Assembly: GCA_905215015.1 (NCBI GenBank)
Contig: CAJMOS010000026.1
Coordinates: forward strand, 1 to 27,863
From: an uncultured bacterium
GTDB taxonomy: Bacteria > Spirochaetota > Spirochaetia > Sphaerochaetales > Sphaerochaetaceae
Length of the DNA stretch: 27,863 nt
Reading direction: 5' to 3'
In this document: positions 1-7,052 of the stretch, piece after piece
Layout: the number at the start of each line of letters is the position of its first letter
How positions within the stretch are numbered: the first letter of the stretch is position 1
Notes under the pieces: model-generated
What the model was told of the DNA's origin: nothing
Database searches by the model: none
Seen by the model: the letters and a program-made list of their open reading frames with translations, nothing else
Program-made: the position numbers and the translations under genes

Positions 1-752
1 ATCTGGCCAGCCTCCTTATGGTAGAACCGGCTCTTCAGATAGTAGCGCATCATCACGTCAAAACCCGCGAACCAGTGCCGGTTGACGTTGAAGGTGTAGC
101 GCAACATTCCCTGCAAACCATACATCTGCCTTGTCAGGTCGTCGGAACCCGAATCACCCCAGAACCAGCAAAAGCCCCCCAAACAGAGAGAGATCTCGTA
201 CTGGCCGCTCGGGAAGGTGAGCCCCATCATCGCGCTGGTGGTGAAGGTGTTCACCACATCGTCGTCAAGCTTCGCCGGGATATAGGAGCCTCCCAGAATC
301 AGACCGGCATTCCTCCACATCTCCTTCCACGCCGCCTCAAGCCCGATCTCCCAGCGGCCACGCTCATCATACAGGGCATAGTCGCCCGAGGTGATCGTCC
401 GCTCGGGTCCTCCGACAAAACTCAGGCAAAAGCCGGTGGGCTCACGGGACGCGCTCTGGCTCTCCTCCACCACCATGGAGACCGAACCGGCCTGGTAGGT
501 GCCGGGCTTCGAGGTAAAGACCAAGGAATCGGAGTAGCTCTCCCCGTCATGGGAGTACTGGAGCACCAACACGCTCCCGTTGGAGGCATAGGCATGCACC
601 CCATCCTTCAAGTAGATCCAATCCCCGTTCGTCCCGTCCACCTGCACACGGTAACGGACAACCAATGGATCGGTGGTCGTCCAGGACCAGGAAGCGGCGA
701 CGAGCGGAAGCGAGCATACAAGAGCCAACAGGCCGGCAATCAGACGTTTCAT
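1..752 (-). CDS. Outer-membrane beta-barrel-like secreted protein, 3' end beyond window
   Basis: The reading frame is open from the ATG at 752 to the left edge, at least 250 codons, so the C-terminus is missing. The product starts with a signal peptide (MKRLIAGLLALVCSLPLVAA). An N-terminal beta-rich segment follows with a W-x-W-T-T-D-P...R-Y-x-V-x-V-D-G pattern. The rest has alternating polar and aromatic strands (for example LILGGSYIPAKL and WFAGFDVMMRYYLKSRF), as in outer-membrane barrels. The N-terminal pattern is also present in the neighbour at 826-1860, so the two look like tandem paralogues. I cannot assign a function. No good ribosome site precedes the ATG, and a TATGAT -10-like hexamer lies only 6 nt upstream, which suggests a very short or absent leader. 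Confidence 0.75.
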   Translation of the reverse strand, partial: MKRLIAGLLALVCSLPLVAASWSWTTTDPLVVRYRVQVDGTNGDWIYLKDGVHAYASNGSVLVLQYSHDGESYSDSLVFTSKPGTYQAGSVSMVVEESQSASREPTGFCLSFVGGPERTITSGDYALYDERGRWEIGLEAAWKEMWRNAGLILGGSYIPAKLDDDVVNTFTTSAMMGLTFPSGQYEISLCLGGFCWFWGDSGSDDLTRQMYGLQGMLRYTFNVNRHWFAGFDVMMRYYLKSRFYHKEAGQ

Positions 753-758
753 ACCTGT

Positions 759-787
759 ATCATACTAAAAGAAGCACCCCGTGGAAA
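759..787 (-). promoter_or_regulatory. Possible promoter of the partial barrel gene
   Basis: On the minus strand TTTCCA (787-782) and TATGAT (764-759) are separated by 17 nt. The -10 is good and the -35 weak. Transcription would begin about at the ATG at 752. It overlaps the terminator hairpin of the upstream gene. Confidence 0.35.
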
Positions 788-796
788 CGAGGTGCT
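767..796 (-). terminator. Intrinsic terminator after the 826-1860 gene
   Basis: On the minus strand an 8-bp stem (AGCACCTC with GGGGTGCT, one T-G pair) closes an 8-nt loop and is followed by TCTTTT. It lies 30 nt after the stop at 826 and only 14 nt before the next start at 752. Confidence 0.7.
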
Positions 797-825
797 CCAA
801 ACTCCGCAAAAATCCAGAAGGGAAA

Positions 826-1860
826 TCAGAAGGTGACCAGCATCGACGCGCTGCCGCTGAGGGTCTGCGCCTTATCGGTGTTGTCCAGGTAATAGCGGTA
901 TTGCCCGTCGATTCCCATGTACAGGTGCTTGGTGAAGTGATAGCCGATACCGGCACTTCCGAGCACGCCGTAGGTCCAGTCGTCGAGGTTGTAGATACCG
1001 AAACCGCCGGCGCCCAGCGTCAGCAGGGTTTTTCCAAAGTTCAGGTCAAGCTCCAGAGCCGCGGAACCATACATGGCGTTGTTCAAGTCGTCCAGATGGT
1101 CGAAGACATCCTTCCATTTGCTCTCGGGAGTCGGAACCCATGCGCCACGCAGGTCAAGGCCGATGCCGACATGCTTTCCGGCAAGGATGTTCTCCAGCTT
1201 GATCTCACCGCCCAGTTCGGGGAACCAGGAATGGTTGAAATCCAGAACGGGGTAGGAGTCCTCGTCAAGCACCTTGTCGGCGCTACCGTAGACACCAAAG
1301 CCGAAGCGGAACGGAGCGCGGCTCTTGGGTGCCTTGGCGACAGGCTGGGGAACCACAGGAGTGGCGACCGGTTCGGTAGCGGGCTCTGCCGCGACAACCG
1401 TCTCGCTCCCGGAGGGCACGGGTGCCTCGGCCGCAGGTTCTTCGGCGACAGGGGCGGGAACGGACCCAGCCTCGGCGGGAACGGACTCAGCCTCGGCGGG
1501 AACGGAGGTTTCCTCAACCACAGGCGCCTGTTCCACTACTGGTTCTGCAGGAACCGGTTCCTCGGCCTCCAGCGGTTCGCTGGTGCTGGTGGCGCTGGCG
1601 CTGAAATGCTCGCCGTCATAGGACTGCTGCAGATACAAGGTATAGGACTTCGTCCCATCCATGTTCTCAGCGGTATAGGAGGTCTGGGAGGCGTCGACGA
1701 CCGTCCACCCATCGGGGTCTTCCCCGTCAAGCTGATATCGGAATGTAGTGACATCGGGATCATCAAGGGTCCATTCCCAGGTAATCGCGACGGGAACGGC
1801 AAAAGCCACAGCCGGCAGAAGAAGGAAGGCGCCCATCAATCCCAAAACACGTCTTTTCAT
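826..1860 (-). CDS. Secreted outer-membrane barrel protein with N-terminal beta domain and Pro/Ala/Glu linker
   Basis: The product is 344 residues. The start is the ATG at 1860, because AAGGAG lies 7 nt upstream, although the frame is open further. Its order is a signal peptide (MKRRVLGLMGAFLLLPAVAFA), then a roughly 75-residue beta domain with W-E-W-T-L-D-D-P and R-Y-Q-L-D-G (fibronectin-III-like spacing). Next is a 75-residue linker rich in Pro, Ala, Val and Glu with 7-residue SVPAEA repeats, then a C-terminal barrel of about 160 residues. The last residue is Phe after alternating hydrophobics (SASMLVTF), the usual signal for barrel assembly by BamA. It probably sits in the outer membrane with the linker in the periplasm or outside. 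The ligand is unknown. It is the likely paralogue of the partial gene at 1-752. Confidence 0.75.
   Translation of the reverse strand: MKRRVLGLMGAFLLLPAVAFAVPVAITWEWTLDDPDVTTFRYQLDGEDPDGWTVVDASQTSYTAENMDGTKSYTLYLQQSYDGEHFSASATSTSEPLEAEEPVPAEPVVEQAPVVEETSVPAEAESVPAEAGSVPAPVAEEPAAEAPVPSGSETVVAAEPATEPVATPVVPQPVAKAPKSRAPFRFGFGVYGSADKVLDEDSYPVLDFNHSWFPELGGEIKLENILAGKHVGIGLDLRGAWVPTPESKWKDVFDHLDDLNNAMYGSAALELDLNFGKTLLTLGAGGFGIYNLDDWTYGVLGSAGIGYHFTKHLYMGIDGQYRYYLDNTDKAQTLSGSASMLVTF
1453..1506. repeat. 21-bp tandem repeat in the linker of the barrel protein
   Basis: GGCGGGAACGGA recurs at 1453, 1474 and 1495, giving a 21-bp period (about 2.6 copies). It encodes a 7-residue unit (SVPAEAE, SVPAEAG, SVPAPVA). 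The period is a multiple of three, so copy-number change would keep the frame. Confidence 0.8.
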
Positions 1861-1890
1861 AGTTTTCTCCTTCATTGGGATACGGAATTC

Positions 1891-1919
1891 ATCATACACG
1901 GCAGAGAGGACAAACTCAA
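1891..1919 (-). promoter_or_regulatory. Promoter of the 826-1860 barrel gene
   Basis: On the minus strand TTGAGT (1919-1914) and TATGAT (1896-1891) are separated by exactly 17 nt, a near-consensus sigma-70-type promoter. The -35 overlaps the stop codon of the upstream gene (1916). Confidence 0.7.
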
Positions 1920-2365
1920 GGGGCGTATTGTCCGCTATCCTCTTGCAGAATCTCGTTTTTAGTAAGGAAGAAGCGGGATCCGTACTGCAGAAGCACCTGC
2001 CACCCATCCTCGGAAAGTTCTCCCGCCAGCGAGACGACCATACGGCTCATGGTCAGCGCGTTGGCATCATCAAGGAAAGGCTGCGTGGTCCGGAAGAGGT
2101 AGTTGACCAGATAGGGCAAGAGCTCCTGGGGAAAACGCCCGGCCTCGACAATCGCGCTCTCGATCTCCTCCCCCGCCTTTCCCCCGGGAAACATCCCCTC
2201 CATCCGCTTCCCGAAAGCCTGGATCCGCTTGGAATCGAGAGGCTTTTCCGCACACAGCACTGCGAGGATAGGTACGGCACGGCAGTAAAGGATCTCCAAG
2301 AAATCCACTTCCTCCTCTTCATCGGGAAGAAGCGTCAGCCCCTGTGGCAAATCATCGTCCATCAT
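1916..2365 (-). CDS. Hypothetical acidic protein of about 149 residues
   Basis: I do not recognise this protein. The chosen start is the ATG at 2365, where two Met codons precede an acidic stretch (DDDLPQ). A longer frame up to 2455 would overlap the divergent LOG gene. The product has no signal peptide or membrane helix. It is acidic at the N-terminus (PDEEEEVDF) and looks mainly helical, with segments such as FLEILYCRAVPILAVLCAEK and ALTMSRMVVSLAGELS. No ribosome site is obvious. It is divergent from the LOG gene with a 37-nt gap between start codons. The next gene downstream has its own promoter, so this one may be monocistronic. Confidence 0.6.
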   Translation of the reverse strand: MMDDDLPQGLTLLPDEEEEVDFLEILYCRAVPILAVLCAEKPLDSKRIQAFGKRMEGMFPGGKAGEEIESAIVEAGRFPQELLPYLVNYLFRTTQPFLDDANALTMSRMVVSLAGELSEDGWQVLLQYGSRFFLTKNEILQEDSGQYAP

Positions 2366-2366
2366 G

Positions 2367-2395
2367 TATCCAGTGTAGAGCAAAACCGGTACAAT
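2367..2395 (+). promoter_or_regulatory. Possible promoter of the LOG-family gene
   Basis: TACAAT at 2390-2395 is a good -10 element. The -35 candidate TATCCA (2367-2372), 17 nt upstream, is weak. Transcription would start at about the ATG at 2403. Confidence 0.4.
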
Positions 2396-2402
2396 GGGGA
2401 AC

Positions 2403-2978
2403 ATGATGCACCGTCTTACCGTATTTTGTGGAAGCACGATGGGAAACAGCCCCATCTACCGGGACATGGCAGTCAAGCTTGCCAAAGCCATGAGGGAGAC
2501 CGGCCTCGACCTGGTCTACGGAGGTGGGAACCGGGGACTCATGGGAATCGTCGCCGACACGCTCAAGAGTCTCGGCGGCACCACAATCGGGGTGCTGCCC
2601 AAGGCGATGGACCTGCCCCAGGTAAGGACCAAGCAGGTGGAGAGCCAGCTGATCATCACCGACGGCATGCACAGCCGCAAGGAGAAGATGTACGAGCTGG
2701 GCGACGGCTTCCTTGCCCTCCCCGGCGGCATCGGGACCATGGAGGAGCTGCTGGAAGCCTATACCTGGCAACAGCTCGGCTACCATCACAAGCCGGTGGC
2801 GCTCCTGGATGTGGCCGGCTATTGGAAGCCGCTCTTGGCCATGCTCCACGAAAGCGTCGAGACAGGGTTCCTCGCCCCGGCATGCCTGCAGACGCTGCTG
2901 GTGGACAGCGACCCCGCCCGCCTGCTCGGCCGGATGGCAAAACAGCACGTGGCACTACCCGACAAGCTGGCCAAATAA
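2403..2978 (+). CDS. LOG family protein (nucleoside 5'-monophosphate phosphoribohydrolase)
   Basis: The product is 191 residues, the normal size for the lysine-decarboxylase-like LOG family, whose members hydrolyse the N-glycosidic bond of (cytokinin-type) nucleoside 5'-monophosphates. The Rossmann-like start reads FCGSTMG and is followed by VYGGGNRGLMG. The diagnostic motif PGGIGTMEE and the preceding GMHSRKEKM (family MHxRK) are both intact, so the active site looks complete. The start is set at the ATG ATG pair at 2403/2406, preceded by GGGGA, rather than at the ATG at 2394. Bacterial members often have housekeeping nucleotide-salvage roles, and the substrate is not shown here. A strong terminator follows. 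Confidence 0.88.
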   Translation: MMHRLTVFCGSTMGNSPIYRDMAVKLAKAMRETGLDLVYGGGNRGLMGIVADTLKSLGGTTIGVLPKAMDLPQVRTKQVESQLIITDGMHSRKEKMYELGDGFLALPGGIGTMEELLEAYTWQQLGYHHKPVALLDVAGYWKPLLAMLHESVETGFLAPACLQTLLVDSDPARLLGRMAKQHVALPDKLAK

Positions 2979-2984
2979 GGAAGG

Positions 2985-3028
2985 GGACTGTCTCGTAACT
3001 TCAAACAGTTACAAGGCGGTCCTTTTTT
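2985..3028 (+). terminator. Intrinsic terminator after the LOG gene
   Basis: A long hairpin has outer arms GGACTG (2985-2990) and CGGTCC (3017-3022) and inner arms GTAACT and AGTTAC with a TCAAAC loop. It is followed by six T residues. Confidence 0.85.
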
Positions 3029-3099
3029 CATGCAATCGAAGGGGTTCCTGCGCAACCTCACCGCAATATAATTACTTTATTTAAAAAGAATTAGTATAG

Positions 3100-3273
3100 A
3101 TGCGTCCTGTAGACATCCATACTACACTCGCGAATGTTTTCGGGCAACAGCATTTTGACTTCCCCATGCGCGCCGACCACAACACGATCAACCGCTTCGT
3201 GAAGGACCACCCCGCGCAGAGGTCCCCGAGCCTGTCGTTCCTATACCCTTCCAGAACTCCTATTTGGGCATAA
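3100..3273 (+). CDS. Short ORF of 57 residues, possible gene remnant
   Basis: The ATG at 3100 opens a 57-residue frame ending in TAA at 3271-3273. Codon use in the middle matches the neighbouring genes (many C- or G-ending codons), unlike the AT-rich 40 nt just upstream. The central segment (ADHNTINRF) recalls the N-terminal region of some DDE transposases, but this is a weak resemblance from memory. No ribosome site is visible, and TAGTAT lies 2 nt before the ATG. The 3' end overlaps the terminator of the opposite-strand gene. It could be a fragment of a lost gene or spurious. Confidence 0.3.
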   Translation: MRPVDIHTTLANVFGQQHFDFPMRADHNTINRFVKDHPAQRSPSLSFLYPSRTPIWA

Positions 3274-3310
3274 AAATGAGGCTGCCTCGAAGTTCTTTCG
3301 CGACAGCCCC
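3272..3310 (-). terminator. Intrinsic terminator of the nucleotidyltransferase gene
   Basis: On the minus strand GGGGCTGT pairs with GCAGCCTC through 8 bp (two G-T pairs), with further inner pairing CGAA/TTCG, followed by ATTTTTA. It starts 12 nt after the stop at 3322. Confidence 0.75.
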
Positions 3311-3321
3311 CGTGTGAAGGA

Positions 3322-4236
3322 TTATTTCTCCCAGAGCTTCTCGGGATAGTAGCCCGTCTCGATTTTCTTGCGGAGCTCGCTTTTGACGATTTCCTTGTCG
3401 GCGCTGTAGGTCATGCCGAACCATTTCTCGTCGGTGTGGTAGACCTTGATCCTGCCGTCTCCGCTGGTGACAATCTGGCTGGCGGCGTTGGGGAGCAGGC
3501 ATTCCTTCTTCGGCTCGCGGATATTGTCCTTGGCGAAGTCGTTCCAATAGGAGCGGAAGTCATGGAAGGCCCTCGGGGTGAAGCCGAAGAAGTTCATCGA
3601 TACACATTCCTTGCCGGAAAGGCTGATATCCTTCCCCTCGAAGTGGCTGACCGGCTTGCCGTTGACAAACTCGATCTGGGTGTTCTCCACCATGCTCTTC
3701 AGGTATCCGTCATCGCTGACCGTGCAGATGGCGCGGCTGACGCTGCCCTCCTTGCTCATCGTGTTCTCGAGGATATAGCCCACCATGGCATGTTCGGGAG
3801 AATCGTTGTCCACCCCCTCCAGATGGTTCTCGAGGATCTCGAAAGCCTTGCGCCCATAGTAGTCGTCGCTGTTGATGACGGCAAACGGAGTGGAGACGGC
3901 GGTCTCGGCGCAAAGGATCGCATGGACGGTCCCCCACGGCTTCACGCGGGTATCCTTGCTCGCCTCAAGCTGGGCGCGGTCCAGCATGCTGCTCTTTTCC
4001 TGAAAGACATATTCGGCATCCATGTTGCGTGCGATACGATCGAAAAGCCGCTCACGGAAATCATGCTCGATATCCCTGCGGATGATGAAGACGACCTTCT
4101 CGAAGCCGGAACGGCGGGCATCGTAAATCCCGAAGTCAAGCAGGGTCTCCCCGTGCATGCCGACCGCGTCAATCTGTTTCACTCCACCATACCGGCTGCC
4201 CATTCCGGCAGCGAGCACCACGACTGTAGGTTTCAT
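3322..4236 (-). CDS. Sugar-phosphate nucleotidyltransferase family protein
   Basis: The product is 304 residues from the ATG at 4236, which has AGAGG about 8 nt upstream. A GTG nine bases earlier is less likely. The N-terminus MKPTVVVLAAGMGSRYGG is the nucleotide-binding loop of NTP transferases (L-A-A-G-x-G-S-R-x-G). A second conserved acidic element, VINSDDYYG (near residue 120), would bind the metal and nucleotide. The C-terminal half differs from GlmU or GalU, so the sugar and nucleotide are unknown. It is predicted cytosolic, with its own promoter (4270-4299) and terminator (3272-3310), so probably a single-gene unit. A role in making an NDP-sugar for surface glycans or polyol phosphates is inference. 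Confidence 0.8.
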   Translation of the reverse strand: MKPTVVVLAAGMGSRYGGVKQIDAVGMHGETLLDFGIYDARRSGFEKVVFIIRRDIEHDFRERLFDRIARNMDAEYVFQEKSSMLDRAQLEASKDTRVKPWGTVHAILCAETAVSTPFAVINSDDYYGRKAFEILENHLEGVDNDSPEHAMVGYILENTMSKEGSVSRAICTVSDDGYLKSMVENTQIEFVNGKPVSHFEGKDISLSGKECVSMNFFGFTPRAFHDFRSYWNDFAKDNIREPKKECLLPNAASQIVTSGDGRIKVYHTDEKWFGMTYSADKEIVKSELRKKIETGYYPEKLWEK

Positions 4237-4269
4237 TCGAAGCACCTCTTTTTTTGCATTTCTGCATCA

Positions 4270-4299
4270 AGCATATCCTTACCCCCTTGTACGACGCAA
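4270..4299 (-). promoter_or_regulatory. Promoter of the nucleotidyltransferase gene
   Basis: On the minus strand TTGCGT (4299-4294) and TATGCT (4275-4270) are spaced 18 nt, 34 nt before the chosen start. Confidence 0.5.
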
Positions 4300-4309
4300 G
4301 CCGATACGC

Positions 4310-4339
4310 TTGCATTTTACCGGGAAGACAGGTTAGTAT
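4310..4339 (+). promoter_or_regulatory. Promoter of tRNA-Arg
   Basis: TTGCAT (4310-4315) and TAGTAT (4334-4339) are spaced 18 nt, with the tRNA 5' end 10 nt after the -10. Confidence 0.6.
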
Positions 4340-4348
4340 AGTGCCAAT

Positions 4349-4423
4349 GACTCTATAGCTCAGCTGGATTAGAGCGTCTCCCTCCGGAGGAGAAGGTCGC
4401 GCGTTCGAATCGCACTAGAGCCA
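4349..4423 (+). tRNA. tRNA-Arg (anticodon CCG)
   Basis: A 75-nt cloverleaf is read by eye. The acceptor is GACTCTA/TAGAGCC with discriminator A, and the D stem is GCTC/GAGC. The anticodon stem is TCTCC/GGAGA with loop CTCCGGA, giving anticodon CCG at 4384-4386 for CGG codons. The T arm is GCGCG-TTCGAAT-CGCAC. The 3' CCA is not encoded. Two pairs are A-C mismatches: position 2-71 in the acceptor and position 50-64 in the T stem. Either could result from a G-to-A change. All invariant bases (T8, GG in the D loop, T33, TTCGAAT) are present, so function is still likely. It has its own promoter and terminator. Confidence 0.85.
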
Positions 4424-4425
4424 AC

Positions 4426-4456
4426 AAGGGGTGTGTGGATTGCCACACACCCCTTT
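4426..4456 (+). terminator. Intrinsic terminator of tRNA-Arg
   Basis: A perfect 11-bp stem (GGGGTGTGTGG at 4428-4438 with its complement at 4443-4453, loop ATTG), extended by AA/TT, is followed by TTTC. Confidence 0.9.
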
Positions 4457-4531
4457 CTTGTGGCTCAAACCAGAATTGAGGGGGATGTGGGAGTTCCCGT
4501 AGGGCTCGGAGGGATCCACACCTCGTCCACT

Positions 4532-5311
4532 GCCTGCTCCGGCTCACGCATTGTCCCTCCTCTGCCCAAGGCCGACGGCAGGTTGCACGAGCAGGAGCGG
4601 GACGTGTCGAAGCGTCTCAAGGACGGGAAGGTGACGCTCGCCATGGTGGGCCTGGAGCACCAGAGCAAGGCCGAGCGGTTCATGCCGGTCCGGGTGGGGA
4701 GCTATGACTTCCAGTCCTATCGGGCGCAGCTTTCGGGGCGGAATGTGGGCAGAGTGTATCCGGTCGCCACAATGGTGCTATACTTCGGGATGAAGAGGTG
4801 GCCATACCCGAGGAACCTGACGGGGATCATCGACATGCCGGAGCGGTTGCGTCCGTTCGTGAGCGACTACGAGATGCGGAACCTGTTCGAGGTTGCGTTT
4901 CTGGAGCCGGAGCAGGTGCGGTGGTTCCATAGCGATTTCCGTTACGTGGCTGACTTCTTCGTGCAGATGCGGCTGACGGGCGACTATCGCCCGGCTGAGG
5001 ATGGCGCGATCAGGCACGTGGACGAGACGCTGAAGCTGCTGTCGGTGCTGACGGGCGACCGGCGGTTCGAGGAAGTGCTCGGGATTTTGCCGAAGACGGG
5101 AGGTGTGGGCATGTGCGAGGTACTGGACAAAGTAGAGGACAGGGGCATCAAGAAAGGCATCGAGCAAGGTGTCATGCAAGGATTTGACCAGGCCCAGGTC
5201 GCCATGGCGTTGCGGATGATCCATGCCGGCGAGCCGGACGAAAAGATTGTCGAGTATACCGGTCTTCCGGAGCGCAAGGTGAAGGAACTGCATGTCCAGG
5301 CTGGCAAATGA
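4532..5311 (+). pseudogene. 5'-truncated Rpn-family PD-(D/E)XK nuclease / transposase-like gene
   Basis: The frame encodes the body of the Rpn family (recombination-promoting nuclease, putative transposase), recalled from ADGRLHEQERDVSKR, MVGLEHQSK, YPVATMVLYFGM and MCEVLDKVEDRGIKKGIEQG. The acidic and E-x-Q residues of the PD-(D/E)XK core (ERDV, GLEHQ) are present. The usual first ~45 residues are missing. Upstream the frame runs into the tRNA terminator, and its first possible start is a GTG inside that hairpin, so no credible start or promoter exists. I therefore call it a 5'-truncated remnant. The left boundary is approximate. The 236 nt that follow (to 5547) hold no gene that I can support. 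Confidence 0.7.
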
Positions 5312-5547
5312 CCCCTGGTCGTGAGGGATATCTGGAGCCTGCGGCCTGCGCGCCGGAAAAAACATGAGGGATGGCAAGCAACGCCAAGAGGCACCTTTCC
5401 ATCCGGCCGTCATCTTTTTCTGTTCTTCTTCCCTCTTTTCCACCTCTGCCACGACCCGCTCGTTCCCTGTTGAGGGACATTTTCCGAATCAGGCTTTTCG
5501 GAGCATGCACGCACTTATCCACAGGCAGGCAATTCTTTCTTGTTCCC

Positions 5548-6531
5548 TCACAGCGAAGCGAACCGCTTCTCCAGCCATCGGGCGAACGGGTCGATCCATC
5601 CGCCGTCGCCACCAAAGCCGTGGGACCAGCCAGCAAGGACGATCCTCCCATCCGCTATGCCCATGCGGCAAAGAAGCGCATACTGGGCTTCGAACTGGCT
5701 GAAGAAAGGATCCTCCGTACCGTAGACGAAGAAGGTCGGGGGCAGGTCGGCTTCCTTCAGCGCCTTCTCGTCCAAAGTCCCTCGGGAAAGTCTTCCATAG
5801 AAGGAATAGACCATCCCGCAGGCCGAGGCATGGGCAGGAACCGCATCCAGCGCATCAGGCCGGTAGGCGGAATCCAGGGCGGTACCGTCAACCTGCCCGT
5901 CGTACCCCATCAGGAACTGGCCGGCCTGGATGCCGCCTGCCGAGAACCCCATCACCGCAACCGCCTCCGGTTTGCAACCATAGGCAGAGGCATGCTGCCG
6001 GAGATAGCGTACCGCCCGGGCCACGTCGAGCGCACCCTCCTCCTGGCTGTAGGGCATGAGACGGTAGTCGACGATGCAGCACACGAAGCCAAGTTCCCTC
6101 AGCTTTGCCGCGGTCGGCAACGTGTCGGTATAGTTGCCCCTGAACTGATAGGCTCCGCCGGCAAGCAACACCACAGCACCTTTCGCCTTTCCTCTTACGG
6201 GCAGCACCGTCAGGTACGGGCGGAAGTCGTAGGAGTCAAAGTATCCCCTCATTGAGGGCAAAAACCGCGTCACATGAGGGACGTTTCCCTTTTCCCAGAG
6301 GTAAAGCGTTTGGAATCGGGTGGGATCCGGCTCCGCCGAAAGGACGGTGTCGCTTTCCCGCTCGGGTGGAGGGAGCTTGCGGAGCATCAGGGTCCGGCTC
6401 CATCCCTCCAGCGTGCCGCTGCCATAGGCATATGCGTCAGGAAAATCGGCCGGTGTCGCCAGAGTCTCTCTCGAAGACCCCTCTCTCAGGTCACCGGCGC
6501 CGGTCAGTCCAACGGGAGCGTATCGATCCAT
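5548..6531 (-). CDS. Alpha/beta hydrolase (BD-FAE/acetyl-esterase-like)
   Basis: The product is 327 residues from the ATG at 6531, preceded by AGG. The fold is alpha/beta hydrolase: an oxyanion element LLAGGAY (near 122), nucleophile elbow GFSAGG with Ser197, acid Asp274 in YGTEDPF and base His304 in SHGFG. The layout resembles bacterial esterases that remove acetyl or feruloyl groups from carbohydrates, but the substrate is unknown. No signal peptide is seen, unlike its operon neighbours, so it may be cytosolic, or the true N-terminus may differ. It is the last gene of the long leftward operon, and its start overlaps the flavodoxin gene by 28 nt. Confidence 0.75.
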   Translation of the reverse strand: MDRYAPVGLTGAGDLREGSSRETLATPADFPDAYAYGSGTLEGWSRTLMLRKLPPPERESDTVLSAEPDPTRFQTLYLWEKGNVPHVTRFLPSMRGYFDSYDFRPYLTVLPVRGKAKGAVVLLAGGAYQFRGNYTDTLPTAAKLRELGFVCCIVDYRLMPYSQEEGALDVARAVRYLRQHASAYGCKPEAVAVMGFSAGGIQAGQFLMGYDGQVDGTALDSAYRPDALDAVPAHASACGMVYSFYGRLSRGTLDEKALKEADLPPTFFVYGTEDPFFSQFEAQYALLCRMGIADGRIVLAGWSHGFGGDGGWIDPFARWLEKRFASL

Positions 6532-7052
6532 TGCCTGATGTCCGTTTGGCTGGAAGTGCGGGTAAAGCGGGCTCCATCCAGCCAGTTGCCTCCGTTCGCC
6601 ATTTGCGCGAGGTGTCTGCCGCTTTCTCCGAACGGACTTGCAAGAGAGGTGCAGAACGGAATGACCATCTTGCCGGAAAAATCGTTGCCCTTCACAAAGC
6701 CGTCAACCACCCACGAGGCCTCCTGCCACCATAGCGGATAGCCGATGAAGACGACATCGTACGAAGCAAAGTCCTTCGGGGTGACTGTTTGCAAATCCAC
6801 ATTCCTCTGACTTGGATTGTCATGTTCCCGCACCACCCTGCTTGCCGTGTTCCGCCAGTTCAAATCCCGTGAGGAATATGCTCTCTTCGGTTCAATCTCG
6901 AAGAGGTCCGCATGGGTTTCCTGGGCGATCTTCTCCGCGACCGCCTTGGTCGTTCCAGTCGCCGAATAATAGGCGACAAGCACCTTCTTGGGCGACGCCC
7001 ACAGCATCGCCCCCATCAGGAATGCTCCTGCAAAAGCCAACAATTTCTTCAT
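6504..7052 (-). CDS. Secreted flavodoxin family protein
   Basis: The product is 182 residues from the ATG at 7052, with GGACGGA upstream. A signal peptide (MKKLLAFAGAFLMGAMLWAS) precedes the FMN phosphate-binding loop YYSATGTTKAVAE. The segments DVVFIGYPLWWQEASW and PFCTSLASPFGES mark a flavodoxin_4-type fold that binds FMN on the second and third loops. It should act as an electron carrier or small flavin reductase outside the cytoplasm. This is unusual for flavodoxin but seen in anaerobes where such proteins are clustered with cupins and aldo/keto reductases. The start overlaps the end of the broken esterase gene by ATGA, which indicates translational coupling. Confidence 0.85.
   Translation of the reverse strand: MKKLLAFAGAFLMGAMLWASPKKVLVAYYSATGTTKAVAEKIAQETHADLFEIEPKRAYSSRDLNWRNTASRVVREHDNPSQRNVDLQTVTPKDFASYDVVFIGYPLWWQEASWVVDGFVKGNDFSGKMVIPFCTSLASPFGESGRHLAQMANGGNWLDGARFTRTSSQTDIRQWIDTLPLD

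Noticed and set aside
18..836. Plus-strand frame of 272 codons at the left edge
   Set aside because: The opposite strand carries a signal-peptide gene (1-752) and its terminator context. The plus frame has no coherent protein features.
5515..5523. Perfect DnaA-box-like TTATCCACA
   Set aside because: It is a single isolated box with no cluster, no AT-rich unwinding region and no replication genes nearby, so an origin is not supported.
5312..5547. Possible gene or terminator between the Rpn remnant and the hydrolase
   Set aside because: Short frames here have no start signal or recognisable content. Small inverted repeats are not followed by T-runs on the needed strand.
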